Part shown: positions 51,869-60,053 of the stretch, piece after piece
How positions within the stretch are numbered: the stretch's first letter is position 1
How the letters are laid out: each line of letters begins with the position of its first letter
From: Acidimicrobiales bacterium
GTDB lineage: Bacteria; Actinomycetota; Acidimicrobiia; Acidimicrobiales; Aldehydirespiratoraceae
Reading direction: 5' to 3'
Length of the DNA: 64,000 nt
NCBI GenBank assembly: GCA_040219515.1
Contig: JAVJSI010000014.1
Location: 248,001 to 312,000 of the forward strand
Notes under the pieces: generated by a model
What the model was told of the DNA's origin: nothing
The model's input: the letters and a program-made list of their open reading frames with translations, nothing else
Databases searched by the model: none
Made by a program: the position numbers and the translations under genes

Positions 51869-52752
51869 CGCCTGCGTGGCGAAGTCGAACCAGCATTTTC
51901 GTTCTCTGCGGCGCGTTCTTCGCGGGAGGGGCCGGTTCCCTCTTCTGGGGCGGCGGATCGGGTGATGAGCAAGCGAGCGAGGTCGATGCGGGCTCGACGA
52001 CCACCGTGACGTCCTCCCTTGCGGACGCGACCTCGAACTCCTCGGCAGTCTCGACGGTCACCGAGCCGATCGCCACGACCACAACAACCACAACAACGGT
52101 CCCCGTGCCGGCGACCGAGCCTTTGGTGCTGATCCTGCCGGTCGAACCCCCAACCGCCGATGCCGCACTTGCAATGGCGAACTCGCTCGCTGGCGAAGCG
52201 GTGCTTCCGAGCGATTGCGGCGTGCCCTACGACGTTGCCGAGTCGCTGCCGAACAGCGCGCGCGACTATCGCTCGGGCATCCATCAAGGGATCGATTTCA
52301 TCTGCCTGGAGCGGGGGCGCGACGCCGTGTCCGCGCTCCCTGGTCGCGTGGTCATGGCCGTCGGCGACTATGTCGATCCCGAGCCGGCCGACCGCGAGGC
52401 GGTGCTGGGCATCGCTGGGCTTGCCGGGGTCACCCCTGCACATACGTTGACCATGCTCTACGGCAACTATGTCGTCGTTGATCACGGCATCGTGCCCGAT
52501 GTCGGCCATGTCGCCAGCATCTATGCCCATCTCGAGGAGCTTGATCCGGCGATGCTCCCCGGCGTCGAGGTCACGGCCGGTCAGCGCCTTGGCGAGATCG
52601 GGAACCGCGGGACCGACAGCGCGGCGCGTGACACCGAGCGACCACAGTCGATCCATCTGCACTGGGAGCTCCACGTCGACGGCCTCTATCTGGCCGCCGG
52701 GTTGGATTCCGGCCAGACGGCCGAGGTGTATCGGGCGCTCTTCGCCCGATGA
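51865..52752 (+). CDS. M23 (LytM-like) endopeptidase family protein, membrane-anchored
   Basis: 295 residues. An N-terminal hydrophobic anchor (about 9-28), a Ser/Thr-rich stalk with an eight-Thr run, then the M23 domain: His140 and Asp144 in GIHQGIDFIC, His222 in IYAHLEEL, His264/His266 in SIHLHWELHVDG. All zinc and catalytic positions are present (HxxxD, HxH), so it may cleave peptidoglycan cross-bridges. GTDSAARDTERPQ precedes the HxH motif as in LytM folds. ATGA overlap with the SH3b gene makes a cell-wall pair. Confidence 0.87.
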   Translation: MTPAWRSRTSIFVLCGAFFAGGAGSLFWGGGSGDEQASEVDAGSTTTVTSSLADATSNSSAVSTVTEPIATTTTTTTTVPVPATEPLVLILPVEPPTADAALAMANSLAGEAVLPSDCGVPYDVAESLPNSARDYRSGIHQGIDFICLERGRDAVSALPGRVVMAVGDYVDPEPADREAVLGIAGLAGVTPAHTLTMLYGNYVVVDHGIVPDVGHVASIYAHLEELDPAMLPGVEVTAGQRLGEIGNRGTDSAARDTERPQSIHLHWELHVDGLYLAAGLDSGQTAEVYRALFAR

Positions 52753-52780
52753 GTGGGCACTAGATTGGTTCGCTGCGCGT

Positions 52781-52794
52781 GGGGAGTCGTCCCC
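52781..52794. promoter_or_regulatory. GGGGA-N4-TCCCC palindrome, site 2
   Basis: GGGGAGTCGTCCCC with flanks T-site-ATTGG, 89 bases before the DUF2510-propeller gene. The left half and flanks match sites 1 and 3. No clear -10 box is seen between it and the gene. Confidence 0.5.
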
Positions 52795-52882
52795 ATTGGC
52801 CAGCGGGCCTTGGTCAGCCACCCTGGCCTCGGTCCGCGCTGGCGGAATCGCGCAGAGCGCATTGACGGAAGGAAAATCCCAA

Positions 52883-54592
52883 ATGGCGGCAAACCCAGGT
52901 TGGTACGAGGATCCGCTCGACTCTTCACAGCAGCGATACTGGGACGGCAACAGTTGGACCCAGGACACCAAGTCCGCGGAACTCGCTTCTGCAGAGATGA
53001 CGGTCCCGGCGGCCCCCTCGGTTCCTTCCGCGTCGACGGCACCTCCGGCATCGGTGGAGCCGGCGTCGCCTGAAGCCGACGCCGGTCGCTCCGCTCGTGT
53101 CGGCCTCGCGGTCTTCGCGCTGCTCGTTCTCGGCGCGGCCGGTTGGTTCTTGCTCAACGGTGGGTCCGATAGCGGCGGCCTGCAGTTGGTTATTCACGAA
53201 GACCCGCAGGACGAGGGCGATCTCTACGTGGCGTCCCCCGGTGCGGAGTTGCGGGACCTGGAGCCCGTTGTCGAGCGCGTCGGTTCGGCCTCGCCGGTCG
53301 TGATCGACGGGCGTGCTGACCTGGAGCTGATCTCCGCGTGGTCTTCCGAGCGTAACGAGATCTACGACCCCGATGACCCATCGGCAAGGGAAGTGATCCG
53401 ACTCTCGGGTGAGCAGTCACTCAGCCTCGAGGAGCACGATGACCGAGTGTTCGGGGTTGCTGCCACATACGCAGACAATGGTGACTCTGAGTGTTTCATC
53501 GGGTCCGACGCAGCCGCGCTCGAACGAGTTGTCAGGGCCGACACTTGCCACTTCACCGACGACAAGTCGCGAGTCATCGGAGTGGATTGGGATGCGGACG
53601 GCGAGAACTCGGTGGGGGTGTTCTCCCTCGAGGGTGAGGAGCTGTTCCGAGCGTCGAGCGACGCAGCGTGGGCTGTTTCGCCGGACGGAAAGCGGCTTGC
53701 CACGGTCGAGGACGGTCGCGACACCGAGCTCGTGCTCCACCGGGTCGACGACGGCACGGAGGTCATGACCGATGTCTCGGCCGAGTGGATCTCGCCCGTC
53801 GGCTTTGTGGGCGAGGACCTGTGGGTGATGACCCGCGCCGGACTGGAAACCGAACTGTTCGTCGTCGATCCCACCGGTGAGTCGACCTCGCTGGTCTCCG
53901 ACGAGAGTTTCGGCTGGGCCGAGATCATCGGGGCGGGCGATGTTGCGGTGTTCCAGACCGACGGCGCGGCGTACCTCTTCAACACGAGTACCGGCGAGGA
54001 GTTCCACCGTGTCGACGGGGATCTCGTCCAGGTGGTCAGCGACCCGCAAGACTCTTCAGCGTGGGCTGCCTTCGCATGGGATGACAATGACATCGAAGTC
54101 TTCGTAGGCAGAGGAGCGAACGCACCTCGAGAGGTCGCGTCTCACCGGCTCGACAACCCCGTCCCCGAATGGGTCTGGTTCGGAAACGACGGGGTGGTGG
54201 TCTACTCGTTGTATGGATGGGACGGCGAGGGAATTCTTGCGTTGAGCCGCAACGGCGAGACCGAAGAAGTCTCCGACCGCTCGGCTTACCTCGTCTGGGC
54301 TGACCCAAGTGGCGATCGACTCGTGTTCACGGAGTATGACGACGGAAGCAGACTTCTCTTGTACGACTCGGGTGAGCGAGTGCGAGAGCTGGACTTCGCC
54401 GATTCGCTGGGGTCGATCGTTGCCTCGGGCTCGACGCTCTACTATTCCGCAACTGACCGGGGGGACTCCGAGGTTCGTTCCGTCGAGATGGTGGGTGATT
54501 CACGTCCGGTGGTCCTGTTCGAGGACGCTTCTCTGGTCGGAATCAGGGGTGGTGGCGAGCGGGCCGAGGTTGCCTGGCTGACGGGTGATTGA
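52883..54592 (+). CDS. DUF2510 - TM - beta-propeller-like protein
   Basis: 569 residues. DUF2510 (NPGWYEDPLDSSQQRYWDG and NSWTQDT), a Pro/Ala linker, one helix (about 72-92: VGLAVFALLVLGAAGWFLL), then ~470 extracytoplasmic residues made of repeated strands with phrases such as WAVSPDGKRLATVEDG, LFVVDPTGESTSLVS, LFNTSTGEEFHRVDG and VWADPSGDRLVFTEYDDGSR. These resemble WD40/TolB-type propeller blades. GGAAGGA is nine bases before ATG 52883. It looks like an inside-out sensor, as does the JAB fusion at 60050. Confidence 0.8.
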   Translation: MAANPGWYEDPLDSSQQRYWDGNSWTQDTKSAELASAEMTVPAAPSVPSASTAPPASVEPASPEADAGRSARVGLAVFALLVLGAAGWFLLNGGSDSGGLQLVIHEDPQDEGDLYVASPGAELRDLEPVVERVGSASPVVIDGRADLELISAWSSERNEIYDPDDPSAREVIRLSGEQSLSLEEHDDRVFGVAATYADNGDSECFIGSDAAALERVVRADTCHFTDDKSRVIGVDWDADGENSVGVFSLEGEELFRASSDAAWAVSPDGKRLATVEDGRDTELVLHRVDDGTEVMTDVSAEWISPVGFVGEDLWVMTRAGLETELFVVDPTGESTSLVSDESFGWAEIIGAGDVAVFQTDGAAYLFNTSTGEEFHRVDGDLVQVVSDPQDSSAWAAFAWDDNDIEVFVGRGANAPREVASHRLDNPVPEWVWFGNDGVVVYSLYGWDGEGILALSRNGETEEVSDRSAYLVWADPSGDRLVFTEYDDGSRLLLYDSGERVRELDFADSLGSIVASGSTLYYSATDRGDSEVRSVEMVGDSRPVVLFEDASLVGIRGGGERAEVAWLTGD

Positions 54593-55120
54593 GCACGTCT
54601 GGGAGAGCCGCCTCGTCGGTGCGGCAACGGCCGCGAGCGATGCCCAGTGGGCGAGCCCGAGTACCGGCCAGCGAACGTCTCGTAGTGCTGGGGATCAACG
54701 CATTGTTTGAACAGAAACGAGTCGTCGAGACTACGGCGCCGGCACGTTGGAACTGATCCCGAAGACGGCAAGTGTTACCCGCAGGACGCGGCTCCAGCGA
54801 TTGCCGCAGGGTCGCCGACCGGCTCTCCCGGCCAACAAGGTGACCCTGGTGGGTTCGTCTTGTTCATCGGCTGGTTCGCTCAGCGAATCAGTTGAGCGCT
54901 GCTGCGCCACGAGATAGAACAAGGGCCAATGATGGGGCGGGCGGATCAACCTTCTCTGAAACATAGACGTGCGTGGGTGCCACCGCGTTTTGACCGACGA
55001 AGTCTCAGGCAAGCCGGTCCCTGCAGGCCAAGGGGAGTTTTCCCCATGGAACGGTTGGCAGCCAGGAGGCAGGCTGGACCTACCATGCGCAACCGGATGA
55101 CCCTACGGATCGGAGTTGAG
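54593..55120. other. About 530 bp without an intact gene; contains palindrome site 3
   Basis: No frame shows a family-like protein. A fragment around 54770-54890 reads like a collagen-style GSPTGSPGQQGDPGG tail. The only ordered element is the GGGGA-N4-TCCCC site at 55032 with a -10-like TACCAT at 55081. Probably decayed DNA upstream of the PP2C remnant. Confidence 0.45.
55032..55045. promoter_or_regulatory. GGGGA-N4-TCCCC palindrome, site 3
   Basis: GGGGAGTTTTCCCC followed by ATGG, upstream of the PP2C phosphatase remnant. TACCAT (55081-55086) begins 49 bases after the site starts, almost the same distance as at site 1 (48). A weaker half-match GGGGAGTCGATCCC occurs at 61748-61761. Confidence 0.5.
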
Positions 55121-55424
55121 ATGCAGGGCATTGACAGCGGCGAGCACACGCGACCTGATCTGTTGATTTCGTGGGCGGGCGCAAGCGACAGGGGAAAAGC
55201 GTCGCCGATCCAACGAGGACCGTTTCCTCGCCGGCTCGGGGATGTGGGTGGTCGCCGATGGTATGGGTGGGCATGCGGCGGGCGACGTCGCCAGCCAGAT
55301 CACGGTTGACACGTGTGGCAGTCTTCCCGAGAGTCCCGCACCGACCATCAGCACGGTTGCTGGCGTCGTTCAACAAGCGAACGAGAGTGTGAGAACGGAG
55401 GCTGAGCGAACTGGGAGCAGCGCA
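55121..55424 (+). pseudogene. PP2C-type protein phosphatase, N-terminal remnant
   Basis: ATG 55121 reads QGIDSGEHTRPDLLISWAGA then SDRGK. A shift in the GGGGAAAA run near 55192 moves the frame to RRSNEDRFLAGSGMWVVADG and MGGHAAGDVASQITVD, the classic metal-binding N-terminus of PP2C Ser/Thr phosphatases. About 60 residues later the homology stops at a junction near 55424 with Calx-beta sequence. The rest of the phosphatase is missing, so it is inactive. FHA domains downstream suggest a phosphorylation circuit once existed here. Confidence 0.75.
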
Positions 55425-55974
55425 CGGTCACGTTCGCACCCGGAGAGACCACCCGGAACATCCCCATCGAGATCCTCGGCGACACCACCGACGAACCCCC
55501 GTTGCTGTACGGCGAATGGGGGCTCGTTCAGCTCGCGAACCCGGCCTTTGCCAAGATCACCGGTGGACTCTTCGGAGCTTCATCGTGATCGATGATGACC
55601 CCGCACCAACGATAACTCCGGGCCTCGCCGTCATGGCCGAAGGCGACAGCGGCAGCCGGGTCGTCGAGGTCCCTGTCTCGCTTTCGAACCCGTCAGCAAC
55701 AACAGTCACTGTCGACTGGGCAACAATCGACACCGGTGCTCCGGGCATCGCCACGCAAGGCGTCGACTACTCCGCAGCAGTCGGGACGGTGACGTTCCTG
55801 CCCGGAGAGACTGGGAAGACCGTGACGATCGAGGTCATCGGCGACACCCTCGACGAACCGCCCGCCTACCTTGGCGAATGGGTGCTCATCTCATTCGCCA
55901 ACCCTTCGACGAATGCAACGCTCGACCTGCGCTTCTTCGGACTCGGCATCGGAATCATCATCGACGACGACTGA
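55425..55974 (+). pseudogene. Calx-beta repeat protein fragment
   Basis: Two Calx-beta-like repeats. The first has RTVTFAPGETTRNIPIEILG then DTTDEPPLLYGEWGLVQLAN. After a frame change near 55580 the second reads PAPTITPGLAVMAEGDSGSR, VTVDWATIDTGAPGIATQGV, TVTFLPGETGKTVTIEVIGD and ends GIGIIIDDD-stop. Such repeats occur in large surface adhesins; the N-terminus and signal peptide are missing. It is joined directly to the PP2C remnant, so a deletion fused two unrelated genes. Confidence 0.75.
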
Positions 55975-55994
55975 CCTGACGGAGGCGAAGGGCC

Positions 55995-56117
55995 ATGAGC
56001 GGGAAGATCTCCGTCACCTCGTCGACAAGGCCGGTCGATGAGCCCAGCGAATCGATCGCCGTCAACGCCGAAAAGAGTCATCTCGTGGGATTGATCGTCG
56101 TCGAAGTGCTGGCTTGA
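55995..56117 (+). CDS. Small hypothetical ORF
   Basis: 40 residues: SGKISVTSSTRPVDEPSESI then AVNAEKSHLVGLIVVEVLA. GGAGG and GAAGGG precede ATG 55995. No family, and it may be chance or a fragment. The remaining 56118-56177 only holds the leader of the RING gene. Confidence 0.3.
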   Translation: MSGKISVTSSTRPVDEPSESIAVNAEKSHLVGLIVVEVLA

Positions 56118-56177
56118 GATCGGTATTGATGACACCATGGGAGAGCGAATTCACGGGCGGGTAGGAGAGAGACTTTG

Positions 56178-56767
<590 letters not shown>

Positions 56768-56771
<4 letters not shown>

Positions 56772-57367
56772 ACCCCCGGCTCCGCAGGCTGTCCGCCGAT
56801 GCAGTGATGCTGCGCGAAGCATTCGGATCCCACCCATCGATCCGGGTGACACCGAGCCAGGACGATCCGCCAACCGCGTATTCCGTCGGCTATTCGGTAC
56901 CGGGAGTGACGCTCGCCCCGGGCTCGAGCCAGCCTCAGATCACCAACGACCACCGGGCGACGGTGAGGTTGGTGTCGGGCTATCCGCGCGAAAAGCCGTA
57001 CTGCATATCCGACACGATTGTTTTTCACCCGAACTTCGGTGCGCGAGCCGGCGACGAGATCTGCATCGCAGACTTCTGGTCATCGGGCCAGACACTGGTT
57101 GACATCATCGTGAAAATCGGCGAAATGATTCAATACAAGTCTTTCAACGTGCGCTCGCCGTTGAATGCGGTGGCCGCGAGGTGGGTGGATGAGAATCCCT
57201 CGGTCGTGCCCGTCGGTGATGTGGAGCTCTGGACCCATACCGTCGGGGGTCCCAAGTCGGACCCGATCGGCCCTGCGCCGACCTTGCCCCAACCGGCACC
57301 GTCGCGAGTCGAATCGCCGCCGCCGACCCCACAGGGCTCGACCCTTGACCTGACCGACCTATCGTGA
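56768..57367 (+). CDS. E2 (UBC-fold) ubiquitin-conjugating-enzyme-like protein
   Basis: 199 residues. The UBC hallmarks occur in order: an N-terminal helix (RLRRLSADAVMLREAFGSH), strands with YSVGYSVPGV, the GYP turn, HPN at 87-89 (IVFHPNFGA), Cys99 in EICIADFW ten residues later as the catalytic cysteine, Trp104, TLVDIIVKIGEMIQY helix, and SPLN at 130-133 followed by AVAARWV. This HPN..C..W..SPLN..AA series is that of eukaryotic E2s. The last ~50 residues are Pro-rich and disordered. Start GTG 56768 overlaps the RING stop (GTGA). It should carry the Ubl as a thioester. Confidence 0.85.
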
Positions 57368-57383
57368 CGAATCGAGAACAGCC

Positions 57384-58565
57384 ATGACGGAATCAACCGG
57401 GCGCGATCAGCCGCCGGACGGGCTGAGGTCGCCCGGACTGGACGGATCTCCACCCGAGCGTTTGGTGATCGGTACCGACGAGGTCGACCACACCATTCCT
57501 GTTGCCCAGCAACAGATCCGGCAGCCTGGCGCCTTGCCTCCGGTATCCGCCTCGCCCGTCCCCAGTGCCGGCGGAGCGGCCTCCGGCACCAATTCGTGGA
57601 TGGGCAACACTTCGATCACTTCGGGACTTGTCGCCGGAGCGATCGGCGGACTCGCCGGTGGAATTCTCGCCGAAGTGATCGGGTTCACCGACTGGAATGC
57701 GGAGACCGAGGGTGGCACAAAGGTGCTTGCCGGTCTGTGGATCGGGTTCGTAGGGGCATGTATCGGGTTCTTCCTCACAGCCTGGGAGGGTTTTCAGGCC
57801 GGCTCCTCGCAGCGAGCGTGGCGCAATGGGGTGGTCGGATTGGCCATCGGTGCCGGCGCGGGATTCATGGCGGGTTGGCTGGGCTGGCACTTCCTGATCC
57901 AGCAGCTCGAGGACCTTGGCCGAGAGTTCGAGAACAACCCGTTCATGACCGAAGGCGAAGCGATCTCCAAGTTCAACAACACGATGCGGCTGGTCTTCGC
58001 CATGCTCTTCGGCCTTCTCGGGGTGTTCGTCGGCGGTGGTATCGGATTGCGGCAGTCCTCGAAGAAGGCCGTGAATGGCGTCATCGGCGGCTCGATCGGC
58101 GGCGCCATCGCCGGTCTGATCTTCTACGCACTCTGGGATCCCCTCAGCGAGATTCTCCGGGGGAGCGAAGCGCCGTCAGACCCGACCCTCGAGCTGATTC
58201 TTGCTTTCACACTCACGGGCTTGGCGGTCGGGCTGGGTATCGGATTGGTCGACCGTCTTCGGCGCGACGCATGGCTGATGCTGACTGCAGGGCCGATGGC
58301 TGGCAAAGAATTCATCCTCTACAAGCCCGAAACCGTGGTCGGGTCTGACTTCCAAGTCGACGTCGTTCTCGTCAAGGACCGGGCGGTGACTCCCCGCCAC
58401 TTCGTGCTCCGGCGCGACGGCAGCGGCACCGTCCTCGCAGTCACCCCGGGCGCCGCTGTCAGCGTGAACGGAACACCAGTCACCAACCATCGTCTCAGAC
58501 CCGGTGACCAGATCTCGGTTGGGTCATCAGTCATCAACTATCTCGAGAGGGCGGCCACGGCATGA
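57384..58565 (+). CDS. Gly-rich polytopic membrane protein with C-terminal FHA domain
   Basis: 393 residues. A cytoplasmic Pro/Ala-rich N-terminus (1-70) is followed by about six or seven Gly-rich helices (for example GLVAGAIGGLAGGILAEVIG, GVVGLAIGAGAGFMAGWLG and GLAVGLGIGLVDRL). An FHA domain forms residues ~305-390: ETVVGSDFQVDVVLVKDRAV, TPRHFVLRRDGSG, AVSVNGTPV and LRPGDQISVG. FHA domains bind phosphothreonine, so the protein may tie the Ubl system to Ser/Thr kinase signalling at the membrane. It lies 16 bp after the E2 gene. No kinase gene is in the window. Confidence 0.83.
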   Translation: MTESTGRDQPPDGLRSPGLDGSPPERLVIGTDEVDHTIPVAQQQIRQPGALPPVSASPVPSAGGAASGTNSWMGNTSITSGLVAGAIGGLAGGILAEVIGFTDWNAETEGGTKVLAGLWIGFVGACIGFFLTAWEGFQAGSSQRAWRNGVVGLAIGAGAGFMAGWLGWHFLIQQLEDLGREFENNPFMTEGEAISKFNNTMRLVFAMLFGLLGVFVGGGIGLRQSSKKAVNGVIGGSIGGAIAGLIFYALWDPLSEILRGSEAPSDPTLELILAFTLTGLAVGLGIGLVDRLRRDAWLMLTAGPMAGKEFILYKPETVVGSDFQVDVVLVKDRAVTPRHFVLRRDGSGTVLAVTPGAAVSVNGTPVTNHRLRPGDQISVGSSVINYLERAATA

Positions 58566-58626
58566 GCACGAATATCGCAAGCGGCCCGCGCTCGGAGATG
58601 CCATGGAGCAGGGAAGGCAGAGCCGA

Positions 58627-58896
58627 ATGTCGTCGGTGAACGTAACTGTCATGGATGTCACCGGAAGCCGCCGCCAGGAGGCGACTCTTCCGGCCGACGT
58701 TCCCGTTGTCCGTGTCCTTGCCGCGCTGGTGGAGCGAATGGGGCTGCCCACCCTGGGGCCCGACGGCGGACCCATCTCCTATCGGTTTCATCACCGAGAT
58801 TCGGGCCGTCAACTCAGCGGAGCTGAGACCCTTTCCAACGCCGGCGTGCTCGAGGGACACACCTTGCGCCTGCAGCCCGAGATCATCGCTGGATGA
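58627..58896 (+). CDS. Ubiquitin-like beta-grasp protein (YukD/EsaB-like)
   Basis: 89 residues from ATG 58627 (AAGG nine bases upstream; ATG 58603 adds eight). The beta-grasp pattern is VNVTVMDVTGSRRQEATLPA, the helix VPVVRVLAALVERMGL, then ISYRFHHRDSGRQLSGAETL and a closing strand GHTLRLQP before EIIAG. It ends in a single C-terminal Gly, a possible site for E1 adenylation without processing; there is no GlyGly. YukD-like proteins are otherwise part of type VII secretion. The E1 gene starts within its stop (ATGA), a strong sign that the two work together. Confidence 0.83.
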   Translation: MSSVNVTVMDVTGSRRQEATLPADVPVVRVLAALVERMGLPTLGPDGGPISYRFHHRDSGRQLSGAETLSNAGVLEGHTLRLQPEIIAG

Positions 58897-60053
58897 GTCT
58901 TCCGATCGAGATATCCGAGGAGTCTCGCTACGACCGCCAGGAGCGGATTTCCTGGTGGGATCAGCAAGTTCTCGCGGAGGCCAAGATCCTCGTTGTCGGT
59001 GCCGGAGCGCTCGGCAACGAGGTCGTCAAGAACCTCGTGCTCATGGGTGTCGGGTCGATTGTCGTGATCGATTTCGACACTGTCGAGATGTCGAACCTCG
59101 CTCGCTGTGTGCTGCTTCGCGAGAGCGACAACGGTCGCTCGAAGGCGGTCGCCGTTGCCGAACGAGCTGGTGAGCTGAATGGCGCCGTGGAAGTGGTGGG
59201 CATCCAGGCGGACTTGCGAGCTCTCGGCACTGGGCTGGGGCGTCGGGCCGATGTCATGGTCGGCGCGCTGGACAATCGAGAAGCGCGCCTGCACCTGAAC
59301 AGGCTTGCCTGGCAGGCTTCTCGGCCCTGGGTGGATGGTGCGATCGAGGGTCTTCACGGGGTGGGGCGCGTCTTCTCGCCACCCGACTCCTGCTACGAGT
59401 GCACGCTGACGGAAGAAGACTTTGGTGCTCTGGCCCATCGGCAGTCGTGTCGGCTGCTCTCGCCCGAGGATCTCGTCGAGGGGAAGGTGCCAACCTGCGT
59501 GCCCACTGCGTCGATCGTCGCCGGCGTTCAGGCGCAGGAGGTGGTGAAGCTCCTGCATGCCGGGCGGCCCGGCGTGAACCCGTTGTGTGGCGCCATGGTC
59601 TTCGATGGAGTCAACAACGATGCATACCCCTTGCGATATCCGGTTGATGACGATTGCCTGGCGCACCATCCGTATGTTGATCCAATGGTTCTGGAACGAG
59701 ACGATGCCCTCACCTTCGAGAGGGTGGCCGAGTCCGTTGGTCTGCCCTCAGGAACTGTTGAACTGTTCGACGACCTCATCATCGAGTGGTCCTGCCCGAG
59801 TTGTGAAACAACGAGCCCCGCTCGTTCCCAGGTACGCACTGCGGGAGCCGGTGATGCCCGTTGTCCTGAGTGCGACCGCTACCGGCAACCGGCGACCACG
59901 ACCACGATCACGCCCGCGAGCCCGCTCTGGACCCAGAGCATCGAGTCGGCAGGCGTCTGCGCCGACGATCTGCTGGCCATCCGTAGCGGGTCCGCATACC
60001 GGTATGCGTGGCCGAAACACGCCCTCTCCGACCTCCCGGCGAGCTGGTCATGA
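58893..60053 (+). CDS. E1-like (ThiF/MoeB/UBA) adenylating enzyme
   Basis: 386 residues. ATP-binding Rossmann loop VGAGALGNE (35-43), Asp60 in VVIDFDTVEMSNLAR, Arg71, Lys84 in GRSKA, and Asp127 in GALDNREAR are the E1-superfamily catalytic set. CYEC (Cys167/170) fits a structural zinc pair, and TCVPTASIVAGVQAQEVVKLL (split at Cys202) matches the Cys-containing crossover region. A C-terminal extension has a zinc ribbon (Cys301, 304, 324, 327). It should adenylate the C-terminus of the adjacent Ubl and pass it to the E2. Start and stop overlap the Ubl and JAB genes as ATGA. Confidence 0.9.
   Translation: MSLPIEISEESRYDRQERISWWDQQVLAEAKILVVGAGALGNEVVKNLVLMGVGSIVVIDFDTVEMSNLARCVLLRESDNGRSKAVAVAERAGELNGAVEVVGIQADLRALGTGLGRRADVMVGALDNREARLHLNRLAWQASRPWVDGAIEGLHGVGRVFSPPDSCYECTLTEEDFGALAHRQSCRLLSPEDLVEGKVPTCVPTASIVAGVQAQEVVKLLHAGRPGVNPLCGAMVFDGVNNDAYPLRYPVDDDCLAHHPYVDPMVLERDDALTFERVAESVGLPSGTVELFDDLIIEWSCPSCETTSPARSQVRTAGAGDARCPECDRYRQPATTTTITPASPLWTQSIESAGVCADDLLAIRSGSAYRYAWPKHALSDLPASWS

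Noticed and set aside
54770-54895. Collagen-like GSPTGSPGQQGDPGG reading
   Set aside because: Only ~60 codons, no start signal, no continuation; likely a decayed tail.
58562-58639. 25-codon ORF starting in the FHA stop (ATGA) and running over the Ubl start
   Set aside because: Sequence MSTNIASGPRSEM... has no protein-like features and ends inside the Ubl gene; at most a reinitiation bridge. The Ubl frame is clearly the coding one.
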